From the NCBI RefSeq assembly GCF_012971745.1, contig NZ_CP048834.1, positions 992,001 through 1,056,000 on the forward strand: DNA of 64,000 nucleotides, in the 5' to 3' direction. The stretch is from Starkeya sp. ORNL1. GTDB taxonomy: Bacteria > Pseudomonadota > Alphaproteobacteria > Rhizobiales > Xanthobacteraceae. Positions 52,298 to 60,834 of the stretch are shown here, piece after piece. The notes below the pieces were generated by a model. That model did not search any database, had not been told where the DNA came from, and was given only the letters and a program-made list of their open reading frames with translations. Position 1 is the stretch's first letter, and every line of letters begins with the position of its first letter. Position numbers and translations under genes: made by a program.

Positions 52298-53830
52298 TCA
52301 GGTGTTGATCGGCCGCACCCGCGGATAGCGGGCCATGGCCTCGAGATCATCGAGGTCGGCGCGGTTGCGGATGTATTGCGTGCTGGCGTCGCGGAACGGC
52401 TGGTAGTCCCACGGCGTGGGGGTACCGATGTCGAGCGCGGCGTTGACGAAGTGGCGCCGGCGCTGGCTTTCGCGCACCGCCCGGTCGAGCGCCACGAAAT
52501 CCCACCGCCCGGCGGCCTCGGAGCGGAAGTTGGCCAGCGCGTCGGGCGCAACCGCCGCCTGCGCGAGGTTGGCAAGCTCAAGCGGATCGTCCACGAGATG
52601 ATAGAGCTGGTCCGGATCGGCGGGGCTGTGCACGAACTTCCAGGGGCCGCGGCGGATCATGACCAGCGGGGCGATGGCGCCCTCGGCGAGATATTCGCCG
52701 ATCACCTCATCATGGCCGTCGCCGCCCGCGAGGTGCGGCAGCAGGCTGCGCCCATCCAGTGGGGCCGCATAGTCGCCTGCGCGTCCATCATTCGCGAGTT
52801 CCACCAGAGTGGGCAGCATGTCGACGAGGGAGACTGCATTCGCGACACGGCGCCGCGCGAAGTGCTTCGGCGCGTGGACGATCAGCGGCACCCGCGCAGC
52901 ACCCTCGAAGAAGCTCATCTTGTACCAGAAGCCGCGCTCGCCCAGCATCTCGCCATGATCGCTGGTGACGATCACCACGGTATCGTCGGCGAGATTGGTT
53001 GCCCGCAAAGCCGCCATCAGCCGCCCGACATTGTCGTCGACATAGGATATCGCCCCGTAATAGGCGCGGCGGGCGTTGCGGACATGCGTTTCGGTGATCT
53101 CGGCATTGTCCATGTCGCAGACGTGCCGGAGGCGGTGCGAATGCGGATCCGGCGCCCAGTCGGCCAGGCCGACCTTCGGCAGTTCGATCTCCTCGTCGCG
53201 ATAGAGATTCCAGTAGCGTTCGGGAATCGCGAAGGGGTCGTGCGGGTGGGTCAGCGACACCACCATGCAGAACGGCCGCTCATCGCGCCCGCGGGCGGCG
53301 TCATAGATGGCACGCTCGGCGGCGAACACCACCTCGTCATCATAGTCGAGCTGGTTGGTGCGCACGCACAGCCCGGCATCGGTCACCGAGCTCATATTGT
53401 GATACCAGCTCGGGCGCTCCTGCGGCCGGGACCAGTCCGGCGTCCAGCCATAGTCGGCGGGGTAGATGTCCGTGGTCAGCCGCTGCTCGAAGCCGTGCAA
53501 CTGGTCGGGCCCGCAGAAATGCATCTTGCCGGACAGTGTGGTCCGGTAGCCGGCCCGCCGCAGATAATGCGCGAAGGTCGGGATGTCGGCGCGAAATTCG
53601 GCGGCATTGTCATAGGCCTGCGTGGCGGAGGGCATCCGTCCGCTCATGAACGCCGCGCGCGACGGCGAGCACAGCGGGCTGTTGCAATAGGCATTGTCAA
53701 AAACCACGCCGGCACTGCCGAGCGCGGCCATGTTCGGCGCTCGGGTCAAGGCGTGGCCATAGGTCGGCATGGCCGCCGGCGCCATCTGGTCCGCCATGAT
53801 CAGAAGTATGTTCAAGCGCCGACCGCCCAT
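52298..53830 (-). CDS. betC: Choline-sulfatase BetC
   Basis: A 510-residue cytoplasmic sulfatase without a signal peptide. Metal motif LLIMADQM, formylglycine Cys54 in NSPLCSPSRAAF (the CxPxR form), and the choline-sulfatase features TTLSGKMHFCGPDQLHG and VTSDHGEMLGERGFWYKM; the C-terminal tail (VNAALDIGTPTPWDYQPF) is typical of BetC, where it contributes to tetramer and active-site formation. It releases choline and sulfate from choline-O-sulfate, feeding the betaine pathway and sulfur supply. Divergent from its LysR regulator and followed by choX. Confidence 0.96.
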   Translation of the reverse strand: MGGRRLNILLIMADQMAPAAMPTYGHALTRAPNMAALGSAGVVFDNAYCNSPLCSPSRAAFMSGRMPSATQAYDNAAEFRADIPTFAHYLRRAGYRTTLSGKMHFCGPDQLHGFEQRLTTDIYPADYGWTPDWSRPQERPSWYHNMSSVTDAGLCVRTNQLDYDDEVVFAAERAIYDAARGRDERPFCMVVSLTHPHDPFAIPERYWNLYRDEEIELPKVGLADWAPDPHSHRLRHVCDMDNAEITETHVRNARRAYYGAISYVDDNVGRLMAALRATNLADDTVVIVTSDHGEMLGERGFWYKMSFFEGAARVPLIVHAPKHFARRRVANAVSLVDMLPTLVELANDGRAGDYAAPLDGRSLLPHLAGGDGHDEVIGEYLAEGAIAPLVMIRRGPWKFVHSPADPDQLYHLVDDPLELANLAQAAVAPDALANFRSEAAGRWDFVALDRAVRESQRRRHFVNAALDIGTPTPWDYQPFRDASTQYIRNRADLDDLEAMARYPRVRPINT

Positions 53831-53964
53831 TCCGATCTCCAGCCGATCTTGACGTCACCCCAGGCCTTGACGTCACTTGAGGCAAAGCCTTTGATCATCG
53901 AGGCTCGGGCCAGCAGCGCGGTGCGTAAACGTCCGAATTCGTCATGGAGCCATGAGATCTACTC
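53831..53964. promoter_or_regulatory. Divergent promoter region of betC and its LysR regulator
   Basis: The 134-base gap between the divergent genes contains an imperfect direct repeat CTTGACGTCACC / CTTGACGTCACT at about 53,847-53,876. LysR-type regulators usually bind such intergenic sites, so this region is the probable operator for the betC-choX operon. Confidence 0.45.
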
Positions 53965-54897
53965 ATGCGAGAAAGCCGCCAGCTCGTGCCGCTGCATCGC
54001 CTCGCCGTATTCGAGGTGGCGGCGCGCCATGGCAGCTTCAGCATGGCGGCCCGTGAGCTCGGCATGACGCAGTCGGCGGTGAGCCACCAGATCGCCGATC
54101 TCGAAGCGGAGCTGGGCATCCAGTTGTTCCAGCGGGTGTGGCGCGGGGTGACGACCACCGAGGCCGGCAGCTTTCTGTTCGAGGCGGCCCGCCGCGGCAT
54201 CAGCGAGATCGCCGCGGCGATCGAAGTGGCGCGCGCCATAGGGCGGCGCAGCCAGCTGACCGTGCTGACCGATTTCGGCTTCGCCGCCTTCTGGCTGATG
54301 CCGCGCCTCGCCCAGCTCCGCGACAGGCTGCCGGATGTGGATGTGCGGGTGATCACGGCGCAGGGCGCAGCCGACCTCGAAGGCGCCCTCGCCGACTTCG
54401 CGATCCTATTCGGCGCCGCCTCCTGGCATCGCTACGAAACCGTGCGGCTCGTCGAGGAGGATGTGGTGCCGGTGGCGAGCCCCGGGTTTCTCGGCCGGCA
54501 TCGCCTGCGCTCCGCAGTTGATCTCGCCGCGCTGCCGCTGTTGCATCTGGAGCGGCCCGATCCCGACCGGTGGCTGAGCTGGGGCGAATATATGGAAGGT
54601 TGCGGATTGCCGGACGCGGCCGGCGCCCGGCAGGTCCAGTCCGGCCTCTCGTTCAACAATTACATGCTGGTGCTGCAGGCGGCGATTGCCGGCCAGGGCA
54701 TCGCGCTCGGCTGGCGTCCGCTCACCGACGACCTGCTGCGGCAGGGCCTGCTGGCCGAGGCGCCGCTGCCGCGCGTTCGCACCGGCCGCGGCTATCACCT
54801 CATCACCATGCCCGGACGCACGCAGCAATCCCGCACCACGCGGGAGTTCAAAGCCTGGCTGATGGACGAATTCGGCGTCGGGGCCACGCCGTCGTGA
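53965..54897 (+). CDS. LysR-family choline-sulfate utilisation regulator
   Basis: A 310-residue LysR regulator with an N-terminal helix-turn-helix in FEVAARHGSFSMAARELGMTQSAVSHQI (about residues 16-43) and an effector domain with LTVLTDFGFAAFWLMPRL. This fits the regulator subfamily always encoded beside choline-sulfatase. It is transcribed away from betC-choX, whose shared spacer it would control in response to choline sulfate or choline. The ribosome site of the ATG at 53,965 is weak. Confidence 0.9.
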   Translation: MRESRQLVPLHRLAVFEVAARHGSFSMAARELGMTQSAVSHQIADLEAELGIQLFQRVWRGVTTTEAGSFLFEAARRGISEIAAAIEVARAIGRRSQLTVLTDFGFAAFWLMPRLAQLRDRLPDVDVRVITAQGAADLEGALADFAILFGAASWHRYETVRLVEEDVVPVASPGFLGRHRLRSAVDLAALPLLHLERPDPDRWLSWGEYMEGCGLPDAAGARQVQSGLSFNNYMLVLQAAIAGQGIALGWRPLTDDLLRQGLLAEAPLPRVRTGRGYHLITMPGRTQQSRTTREFKAWLMDEFGVGATPS

Positions 54898-55019
54898 TGA
54901 TCGGACCGGAGCCGTCATCATCGCGGCTCCGCCGGGACCATGAGTGGGCGAGAATTGCGGCTCCGGCTCAAAGCCGGCACAATTCGCGCGCCGCAACCCG
55001 CCGCACGATGGAGGATGTC

Positions 55020-55211
55020 ATGGTCGATCCCGACGCATTGTACGCTGAGCTCCAGGCCGTGTTGCGCGAGATCGATGAGCTCCAGGAGAAAGTCGGGGCG
55101 TCGGCTTCCTCCGAAGACCGGCAGGCGCTTGAGCATGGCCTGAAGCAACTCGTCGATCGGAAAGTCGCGATCGAGGAGGAGATCGATCAGGCGACCGGCG
55201 CCTCACGCTAG
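55020..55211 (+). CDS. Small coiled-coil protein, 63 residues (first)
   Basis: A 63-residue acidic protein beginning MVDPDALYAELQAVL and made almost wholly of heptad-like helices. The ATG at 55,020 has a GGAGG site 5 bases upstream; an earlier ATG at 55,008 overlaps that site. No family recognised. It has the same length, MVD start and helical layout as the product of 57,860-58,051. Cytoplasmic. Confidence 0.65.
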   Translation: MVDPDALYAELQAVLREIDELQEKVGASASSEDRQALEHGLKQLVDRKVAIEEEIDQATGASR

Positions 55212-55477
55212 CAGAACGTGCGAAAGCGCCACCGTACCTCTCCGCGCCCGAGGGCGAGCCTCGACGTCTCTCGTGAGACGGCGACTGGAAGTCGCTTTGC
55301 CCGGCCATGACGATAGAAACGGCCCATTTCCGCCGCCTCGGCGTTTGGCTTTTCCATTTCGAACGTCGGTGATGCTGTGCATCGAACAAAAAATTGTGCA
55401 GTGCAGCAACGAACGTTAATGTGGGAAGTTAGCTGTTCGGCAGCGGAATCCAGCGGTTCGCCGCAGAGGGTTGCGTA
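55212..55477. other. Intergenic region with two tandem hairpins
   Basis: A 266-base region between the small coiled-coil gene and the PHB-depolymerase-like gene. It holds two adjacent perfect hairpins (55,266-55,295) near its left end and becomes AT-richer toward the esterase gene, with AAAAAATTG near 55,388, where its promoter probably lies. No gene was seen. Confidence 0.5.
55266..55295. repeat. Twin stem-loops GTCTC-TCGT-GAGAC and GCGACT-GGA-AGTCGC
   Basis: Two perfect short palindromes lie side by side, at 55,266-55,279 (5-bp stem) and 55,281-55,295 (6-bp stem), followed by TTTG. They may end the transcript of the small upstream gene, or be part of another dispersed intergenic element. 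Confidence 0.5.
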
Positions 55478-56623
55478 ATGAAAGACATGTTTTCCGAGAT
55501 CCGGCGCGGACCGGTCTTTCGCCTTCGCGGGCTGCCGCTTCCGCAATCGCGTCGCCCCGATCGGCTGCGCGACCTGGAGGATTTCGGCTCCAATCCCGGA
55601 GCGCTGCGGGCCCGATGCCACGTCCCGGCGAACCTGCCGCCGAATGCCCCGCTGGTCGTGGCGCTCCATGGCTGCACGCAGACCGCCGGCGACTATGACA
55701 ATGGCTCGGGTTGGTCGCAGCTCGCCGACCAGCAAGGTTTCGCGGTGCTCTATCCGGAGCAGCAGCGCACCAATAACCCGAACCTCTGTTTCAACTGGTT
55801 CGCGCCGGACGACATTCGGCGGGGCAGCGGCGAGGCGCTCTCGATCCGGCAGATGGTGGAGACCATCATCGCCCGCGAAGGGCTGGATCGCACGCGCGTC
55901 TTCGTCACCGGCCTGTCGGCGGGCGGCGCCATGACATCGGTGATGCTGGCGACTTATCCCGAGGTCTTTGCCGGCGGCGGCATCATTGCCGGCCTCGCCT
56001 ATGGCGTCGCCACGACAATCCCGGAAGCGTTCGACCGGATGCGCGGCCTCGGCATGCCATCGGATACGGCGCTTCGGAGCCTGCTGCGCCAGGCGTCCGG
56101 CAATAGCGGCCACTGGCCGCGCATTTCGGTCTGGCAGGGCACGGCCGACCACACCGTCACACCCGTGAACGCGCAGGCCATCGTGGCACAATGGCAGGGC
56201 ATCCACGGGCTGGATGGTGTTACGCCGCAGGTGACGACGGCCCAGGGCCAGTCCCGCCGTGTCTGGCGCGATCGGCGGGGGCGAGAGCTCATCGAGGAAT
56301 ACAGCATCGCCGGCATGGGCCATGGCGTCCCGCTCGATACGCGCGGCCAACACCATTATGGCGAGGCAGCCCCCTATATGCTGGAAGCCGGCATCTCCTC
56401 GACGCTCCAGATCGCCCGTTTCTGGGGGATAGCGGATGCCGGCGCGCTGGTGGCTGATGATGTTGGGGCCGAGGCGGCCCTACAGCCGTCACATGCGGAA
56501 AACACGCCGGAAATCGCGCCGCAGGCTTTCACGTCGATGGCGGGCCATGCCACCTCGTCGCAATCGGCAAAGATACGAAAGGTGATCGAAGACGCACTTC
56601 GCACCGCCGGTCTCATGCGATGA
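55478..56623 (+). CDS. PHB-depolymerase family esterase
   Basis: A 381-residue alpha/beta hydrolase of the esterase-PHB family (type 1 catalytic domain). Oxyanion motif VALHGCTQTAGDYDNGSGW (about 61-80), lipase box GLSAGGAM with nucleophile Ser147, acid Asp in WQGTADHTVTP and His in GMGHGVPLDT. No clear signal peptide is present, so it may be intracellular or exported another way. The C-terminal 80 residues are a helical extension without a known substrate-binding domain. It would hydrolyse polyhydroxyalkanoate, or other polyesters or acyl esters. AGAGGG ribosome site. Confidence 0.88.
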   Translation: MKDMFSEIRRGPVFRLRGLPLPQSRRPDRLRDLEDFGSNPGALRARCHVPANLPPNAPLVVALHGCTQTAGDYDNGSGWSQLADQQGFAVLYPEQQRTNNPNLCFNWFAPDDIRRGSGEALSIRQMVETIIAREGLDRTRVFVTGLSAGGAMTSVMLATYPEVFAGGGIIAGLAYGVATTIPEAFDRMRGLGMPSDTALRSLLRQASGNSGHWPRISVWQGTADHTVTPVNAQAIVAQWQGIHGLDGVTPQVTTAQGQSRRVWRDRRGRELIEEYSIAGMGHGVPLDTRGQHHYGEAAPYMLEAGISSTLQIARFWGIADAGALVADDVGAEAALQPSHAENTPEIAPQAFTSMAGHATSSQSAKIRKVIEDALRTAGLMR

Positions 56624-56690
56624 TGCTATAGCGGGGCGCTCAGTTCCAAATGAGACGCCTCCAACCAGCACCGCAGGACACCATCGCCTT

Positions 56691-57350
56691 ATGGCCGAGA
56701 CCCTAACTGTAAGGCTGCCGACCGGCGAGATCCTGGCGCCCTCGCCTTCCCTGATGGACAGCCCGACATGGCCGGCCTATCGCGATCTCGCGAGCCAGGT
56801 CGCCTCCTATGGCGCGGCCTTCGGCTGGATGACCCGGATCGGCGCCGTCCTGCAGGATTTCGGCGCGGTGGTGGACGCGCTCGATGATCCCTCGCGGCTG
56901 CCCACCGCCCGACAGCACGCGAAAGCTTCTCTCGCCGCAATCGCGCCGCTGCTGAATGCCGGCGTTCCGGCCGGCGGGCTGCCATTCGTGAAGGACGTCT
57001 ACACACTCGCCCTGGTGATGACCCGCGAGCTACAGGGGGAGCTCATCACGCTGCTGCCGGCCGAGGTCATGCCGATCAAGAACCTGCCGGCTAAGCGTTT
57101 GCCGGCTGCCGGCAAATTGGCGCTTCGCAGCGCGCAGATCGAGCCGTTCAACACCGCCCTTGCCGCTTCCGGCACCATCGTCGCCCTGCTGCAATCCGTT
57201 GCCCCGTTTGCCTCGCAGGCGGCGGTCCCGACGCCGACCTTCCCCGACCTCGAGGAAGCCGGCACCGCGACGGAGATGAAGGCGCGCATCGAGCAGATCT
57301 CCGCCTTCGCCGAGCAGCTCGCGGCGGTCGTGGAGGCACTGCCGGACTGA
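56691..57350 (+). CDS. Hypothetical protein, 219 residues
   Basis: A 219-residue, Ala/Leu-rich protein with no family recognised. It appears mainly helical (QHAKASLAAIAPLL, IEQISAFAEQLAAVVEAL) and has no signal or membrane segment. It follows the esterase gene by 68 bases on the same strand. The ribosome site is weak (AGGACACC), and the start could be slightly different. Confidence 0.6.
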   Translation: MAETLTVRLPTGEILAPSPSLMDSPTWPAYRDLASQVASYGAAFGWMTRIGAVLQDFGAVVDALDDPSRLPTARQHAKASLAAIAPLLNAGVPAGGLPFVKDVYTLALVMTRELQGELITLLPAEVMPIKNLPAKRLPAAGKLALRSAQIEPFNTALAASGTIVALLQSVAPFASQAAVPTPTFPDLEEAGTATEMKARIEQISAFAEQLAAVVEALPD

Positions 57351-57449
57351 AGGACCCGTCATTAACGGTGACGCTAACAGATGATGGGAAATTACCTTCG
57401 CTTGCCGCCGACCGCGGCTAGCATTCGCCCGCCAACAAGGGAGGGCGTC

Positions 57450-57836
57450 ATGAAGGGCATCATCATCGGCGTGGCTGCGGTCGCCGGGCTTGTTTCGGTC
57501 GCACAGGCAAAAGATGCGGTGTCGCTGGTCGGCACCTGGACCGGCCATCGCGAGCGGGTGGCGAAGGTCGAGGGCTGGCGCGATGGCGAGGCGACGCTGG
57601 TCATCACCGAGCAGAAGGGTCTCACCTTCATGGGCCATCTCAAGCGCGCCAACCCCAGCGGCGATGTCGACGAGCCGCTCTGGGGTGCCTTCACGCCGGG
57701 TGGCCGGCTGATGGCCGGCGCCGACGAGGAAGGCGTCTATTCGTTCGAACTCGTCAACAACAACACGCTCGACTATTGCTATGTTGAGGCAGGTGCTTCG
57801 CCGCGGGCAGTGTGCGCGCGGCTGAAGCGGAAATAG
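57450..57836 (+). CDS. Small exported protein, 128 residues, lipocalin-like strands
   Basis: A 128-residue protein with a signal peptide (MKGIIIGVAAVAGLVSVAQA) and a mature domain of about 108 residues of alternating beta strands beginning SLVGTWTGHRERV, a G-x-W-x-G start reminiscent of small lipocalin-like barrels. Two Cys residues near the end (DYCYVEAG, AVCARLKRK) may form a disulfide. The start at 57,450 has an AGGGAGG site with a 5-base spacer. Function unknown; periplasmic. Confidence 0.7.
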   Translation: MKGIIIGVAAVAGLVSVAQAKDAVSLVGTWTGHRERVAKVEGWRDGEATLVITEQKGLTFMGHLKRANPSGDVDEPLWGAFTPGGRLMAGADEEGVYSFELVNNNTLDYCYVEAGASPRAVCARLKRK

Positions 57837-57859
57837 CCGGCAACAGGAGTGCTTCTCAG

Positions 57860-58051
57860 ATGGTCGATGCCGCAACTCTCATCGAACTGGATCAGCGCAT
57901 CGCCGCCGTCCGCCAGAACATCAGCGACCTGACCGAACAGGCCGCCGCCTATTCCGGCGCGGAGGACGAAGCCCGCAACGCCGACCGCATCGCCGAGCAG
58001 CAGGCGATCCTCGACACGCTGCTCAAGGAGCGCGAGGCGTTCGCTTCCTGA
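57860..58051 (+). CDS. Small coiled-coil protein, 63 residues (second)
   Basis: A 63-residue protein beginning MVDAATLIELDQRIAAV, almost wholly heptad-like helix with a short central break (YSGAEDEA). AGGAG ribosome site 10 bases before the ATG. It has the same length and layout as the product of 55,020-55,211, though sequence identity is low. No family recognised. Confidence 0.65.
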   Translation: MVDAATLIELDQRIAAVRQNISDLTEQAAAYSGAEDEARNADRIAEQQAILDTLLKEREAFAS

Positions 58052-58055
58052 TACG

Positions 58056-58165
58056 ACGTCATCCTGAGGTGCGAGCAAGGCGAGCCTCGAAGGATGCTCA
58101 GGCAGAAGACGGTCCTCGGGGACGGGTATCCTTCGAGGCCGCTTCGCGGCACCTCAGGATGACGT
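58056..58165. repeat. Nested palindromic repeat element, 110 bases
   Basis: Outer arms ACGTCATCCTGAGGTGC (58,056-58,072) and its perfect reverse complement (58,149-58,165); inner arms GCCTCGAAGGAT and ATCCTTCGAGGC lie inside. This element type is very common in Bradyrhizobium-related and other Rhizobiales genomes. It sits between convergent genes (stops at 58,051 and 58,184) and can serve as a bidirectional terminator. Confidence 0.8.
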
Positions 58166-58183
58166 AGTTCGGGTTCAAGAACC

Positions 58184-59872
58184 CTATCGCGCGATCCCGC
58201 CCATGCCGCGTGTCAGCGCGGTGATGGCGAGTGGTACGCTCAGCGTGACGATGAGCGCGATGGTGCTCATTGCCATGCCGAGGCCAATCGAGCCCTGCTC
58301 GAACTGCCGCCAGATGAAGGTCGCGACCGTCATCATCCCCACCGGGGCGACCAGCACCGAGGCCACCAGCTCGCGCGAGGCGACGGCGAACACCAGCAGC
58401 ATCGCGGAGAGCAGGCTCGGCCAGATCAGCGGCAGCACGATGCGCCGGAGGCTGGTCAACGACGAGGCGCCGGAGACCCGCGCCGCCGCCTCCAGATTGT
58501 CGTTGATCTGCCGGAGCGCCGCATTGGCATAGCGGATCGGATAGGGCAGCAGGATGCAGGAATAGGCCAGCAGCAGGATGAACGGCGTGTTGTAGGGCGA
58601 GAGCGGCAGCGGCCGGTTCCACGCCAGGATCAGGCCGACCGCGACCACCACGCCGGGCAGCGCATTCGGCAGCATGCTGAGCGCATCGAACACCGCCTTG
58701 CCCCGGAACCGCGTCTTCACCACCGCGTAGGCGACCATCGCACCGATGAAGCCGGTGAGCAGTGCGGTGGCAAGGCCGAGCGCCAGGCTGTTGCCGAGCG
58801 CACGCAGGCCGCCGCTCTCGAGGCTCAGCAGGGCTTCGAAATTCTCGAAGCCGAGATTCCCGGGACTGAGCCCGCCGGAGATGGTGCGCGACAGCGCCGT
58901 GGCGAGGATGGCGAACAGCGGCACGCCGGTCGCGAGCAGCGCTATGAGCGTGAAGCCGATCAGCACCGGCAGCGCCATCGCGCCGAGCGGCGCCGGAACG
59001 AAGGCCTGCGGCTTGCCGCCGGTGGTCTCGAAGGAGCGCCCGGCAAGGATCTTCAATTGCAGCGCGAAGGCCCCGACCGACAGCAGCACCAATATCAGCG
59101 ACAGGATCGCGGCGCCCGGCAGGTCCACCGGCCAGTCGGCGGTGCGGGTCTCGATCGCGGTGACCAGCACCAGATAGCCGGACTGCCGGCCGAGCGCGGC
59201 GGGCGTGCCGTATTCCTCGATGGTCAACGCGAACACCAGGAGCGCGCTTGCCACCAGCGCCGGCGTCGCCAGCGGCAGGGTGATGCGGCGGAAGGCGGTC
59301 CATGGCCCCGCCCCGCACACCCGGCCGACATCGGCATAGCGCGAGCCGATGGCGACCGCGGTACGGGAAACCGCAAAATAGATGGCGGGGAACAGGTTCA
59401 GCGCCATCACGAAGACGAGGCCGGCAAAGGAGAACAGGAACGGCCCGGCATGCAGGCTGGTGAGCTGAGCCAGATAGCCCCGCGGCTGCAGCGTCATGAT
59501 CCAGCCGAGCGTCGCGATGTAAGGCGGCACCATGAACGGCACCAGGAACAGCACATCCCACAGCGGGGCCAGCGGCACCGCATAGAGTGCGCGCAGGAAG
59601 CCGAGCGGCACGGCGATGATGGCTGCGAGCGCCACCACGCAGACGCCGAGCAGCAGCGTGTTGCGGGTCAGGCGCAGCAAGGCGGGGTCGCCCAGTACGG
59701 CGGCGACCTGACCGAATGGTCGCGCGAAGGACCCGCGGCCGAGCTCGGGGAACACGGCCTGCAGGATGACGAAGGCGATCGGCACGGCGACGAGGATGAG
59801 AAGGCCCGCCATGCCGAACCAGACCGCAGGTCCAGCGGTCTGCTGGTCTGCGGTCTGCTGGCCTGAGCGCAT
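58184..59872 (-). CDS. Iron-type ABC importer permease, two fused domains
   Basis: A 562-residue inner-membrane protein with about twelve helices and two BPD_transp_1 domains, as in FbpB/SfuB. Each half has the EAA-type loop for ATPase contact (GAGPWTAFRRITLPLATPA in the first half; SGASSLTSLRRIVLPLIWP in the second). It starts one base after the binding-protein stop and is the last gene of a three-gene importer operon. Ferric iron is the usual substrate; related systems carry thiamine or phosphonates. Confidence 0.9.
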   Translation of the reverse strand: MRSGQQTADQQTAGPAVWFGMAGLLILVAVPIAFVILQAVFPELGRGSFARPFGQVAAVLGDPALLRLTRNTLLLGVCVVALAAIIAVPLGFLRALYAVPLAPLWDVLFLVPFMVPPYIATLGWIMTLQPRGYLAQLTSLHAGPFLFSFAGLVFVMALNLFPAIYFAVSRTAVAIGSRYADVGRVCGAGPWTAFRRITLPLATPALVASALLVFALTIEEYGTPAALGRQSGYLVLVTAIETRTADWPVDLPGAAILSLILVLLSVGAFALQLKILAGRSFETTGGKPQAFVPAPLGAMALPVLIGFTLIALLATGVPLFAILATALSRTISGGLSPGNLGFENFEALLSLESGGLRALGNSLALGLATALLTGFIGAMVAYAVVKTRFRGKAVFDALSMLPNALPGVVVAVGLILAWNRPLPLSPYNTPFILLLAYSCILLPYPIRYANAALRQINDNLEAAARVSGASSLTSLRRIVLPLIWPSLLSAMLLVFAVASRELVASVLVAPVGMMTVATFIWRQFEQGSIGLGMAMSTIALIVTLSVPLAITALTRGMGGIAR

Positions 59873-59873
59873 C

Positions 59874-60824
59874 TCAGTGGCCGAAGGTCTTGGCGAACCG
59901 GGCCAGCGTCTCGTCGCGCTTCGGATAGACCGCGGCGGCGTCGATGGTGATGACCTTGATGTCCTTGATCAGCGGGCGGCCGGCGGCGATGTCGGTGCGC
60001 GCCGGGATCAGGAACACCTTGGCCACGGCAGCCTGGCCCTCATCGGACAGCACATAGTCGATGAACTTCCTGGCGTCGTCCTGCTGCTTCGACCAGTTGA
60101 GGATCATCATCGGGCGCGGCGCGACGATGGTGCCGGAAGCCGGGAAGATAACTTCCAGCGACTCGCCCTTCTTGGCGGCGGCGAAGGCCAGATAGTCGAC
60201 GCCGCCGAACACCGCGGCCTTGGCGCCCTGCAGCACCGGGTTGAGCGCGGCGGCATTGGCGCCGCCGATCACCGCGCCATTCGCCTTCAGATCCTCGAAC
60301 AGCTTCCAGCCATTGCGCGCCTGCTCGGCGGCGACCAGTTCGAAGGAGGCGCCGGACTGCGTCGGGTCCGGCAGCACCACCAGGTCCTTGTAGTCGGCCT
60401 TGGCGAGGTCGGTCCATTCCGCCGGCTTCGGCGTGCCGCTCTTCGGGTTCCAGGCGATGGCGAGCGCCGAGATGCCCTGTGCCACAGCGGTCCTGGTCTT
60501 GTAGGCGTCCGGCACGGTCTTGGCGTTCGGGCTCTCATAGGCGACCAGCCAGCCGCGCTTGTCGAAATCGGTCGCGGTATCCCACGAGGCGGAGATCAGC
60601 ACGTCGACCACCGGGTTCGACGCTTCGGCCTCGATGCGGCCCATCACCTGGCCGGTGGTGCCCTGGAAGACATTGGCCTTGATGCCGGTCGACTTGGTGA
60701 AGCCGCTGGCCAACGCCTCGATCAGATTGGCCGGGCCGGCCGAATAAACCGTGATGTCGGCGCGGGCGGCGCCGCTAAAGGCAAGGCTCGCGGCGAGTGC
60801 CGCGACGGCAATGGTCCTGCGCAT
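59874..60824 (-). CDS. Iron-type ABC importer periplasmic binding protein
   Basis: A 316-residue binding protein with a signal peptide (RRTIAVAALAASLAFSGAARA). The mature start ITVYSAGPANLIEALASGF and the GRIEAEASNPVVDVLISAS segment fit the Fbp/Afu ferric-binding group (extracellular solute-binding family 1/6). Possible ligand Tyr residues (VDYLAF) are present, but the double Tyr of true FbpA is not obvious. The start at 60,824 has an AGGAG site. Its position between ATPase and permease confirms an importer; the ligand remains uncertain. Confidence 0.88.
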   Translation of the reverse strand: MRRTIAVAALAASLAFSGAARADITVYSAGPANLIEALASGFTKSTGIKANVFQGTTGQVMGRIEAEASNPVVDVLISASWDTATDFDKRGWLVAYESPNAKTVPDAYKTRTAVAQGISALAIAWNPKSGTPKPAEWTDLAKADYKDLVVLPDPTQSGASFELVAAEQARNGWKLFEDLKANGAVIGGANAAALNPVLQGAKAAVFGGVDYLAFAAAKKGESLEVIFPASGTIVAPRPMMILNWSKQQDDARKFIDYVLSDEGQAAVAKVFLIPARTDIAAGRPLIKDIKVITIDAAAVYPKRDETLARFAKTFGH

Positions 60825-60834
60825 GGCAATGCTC

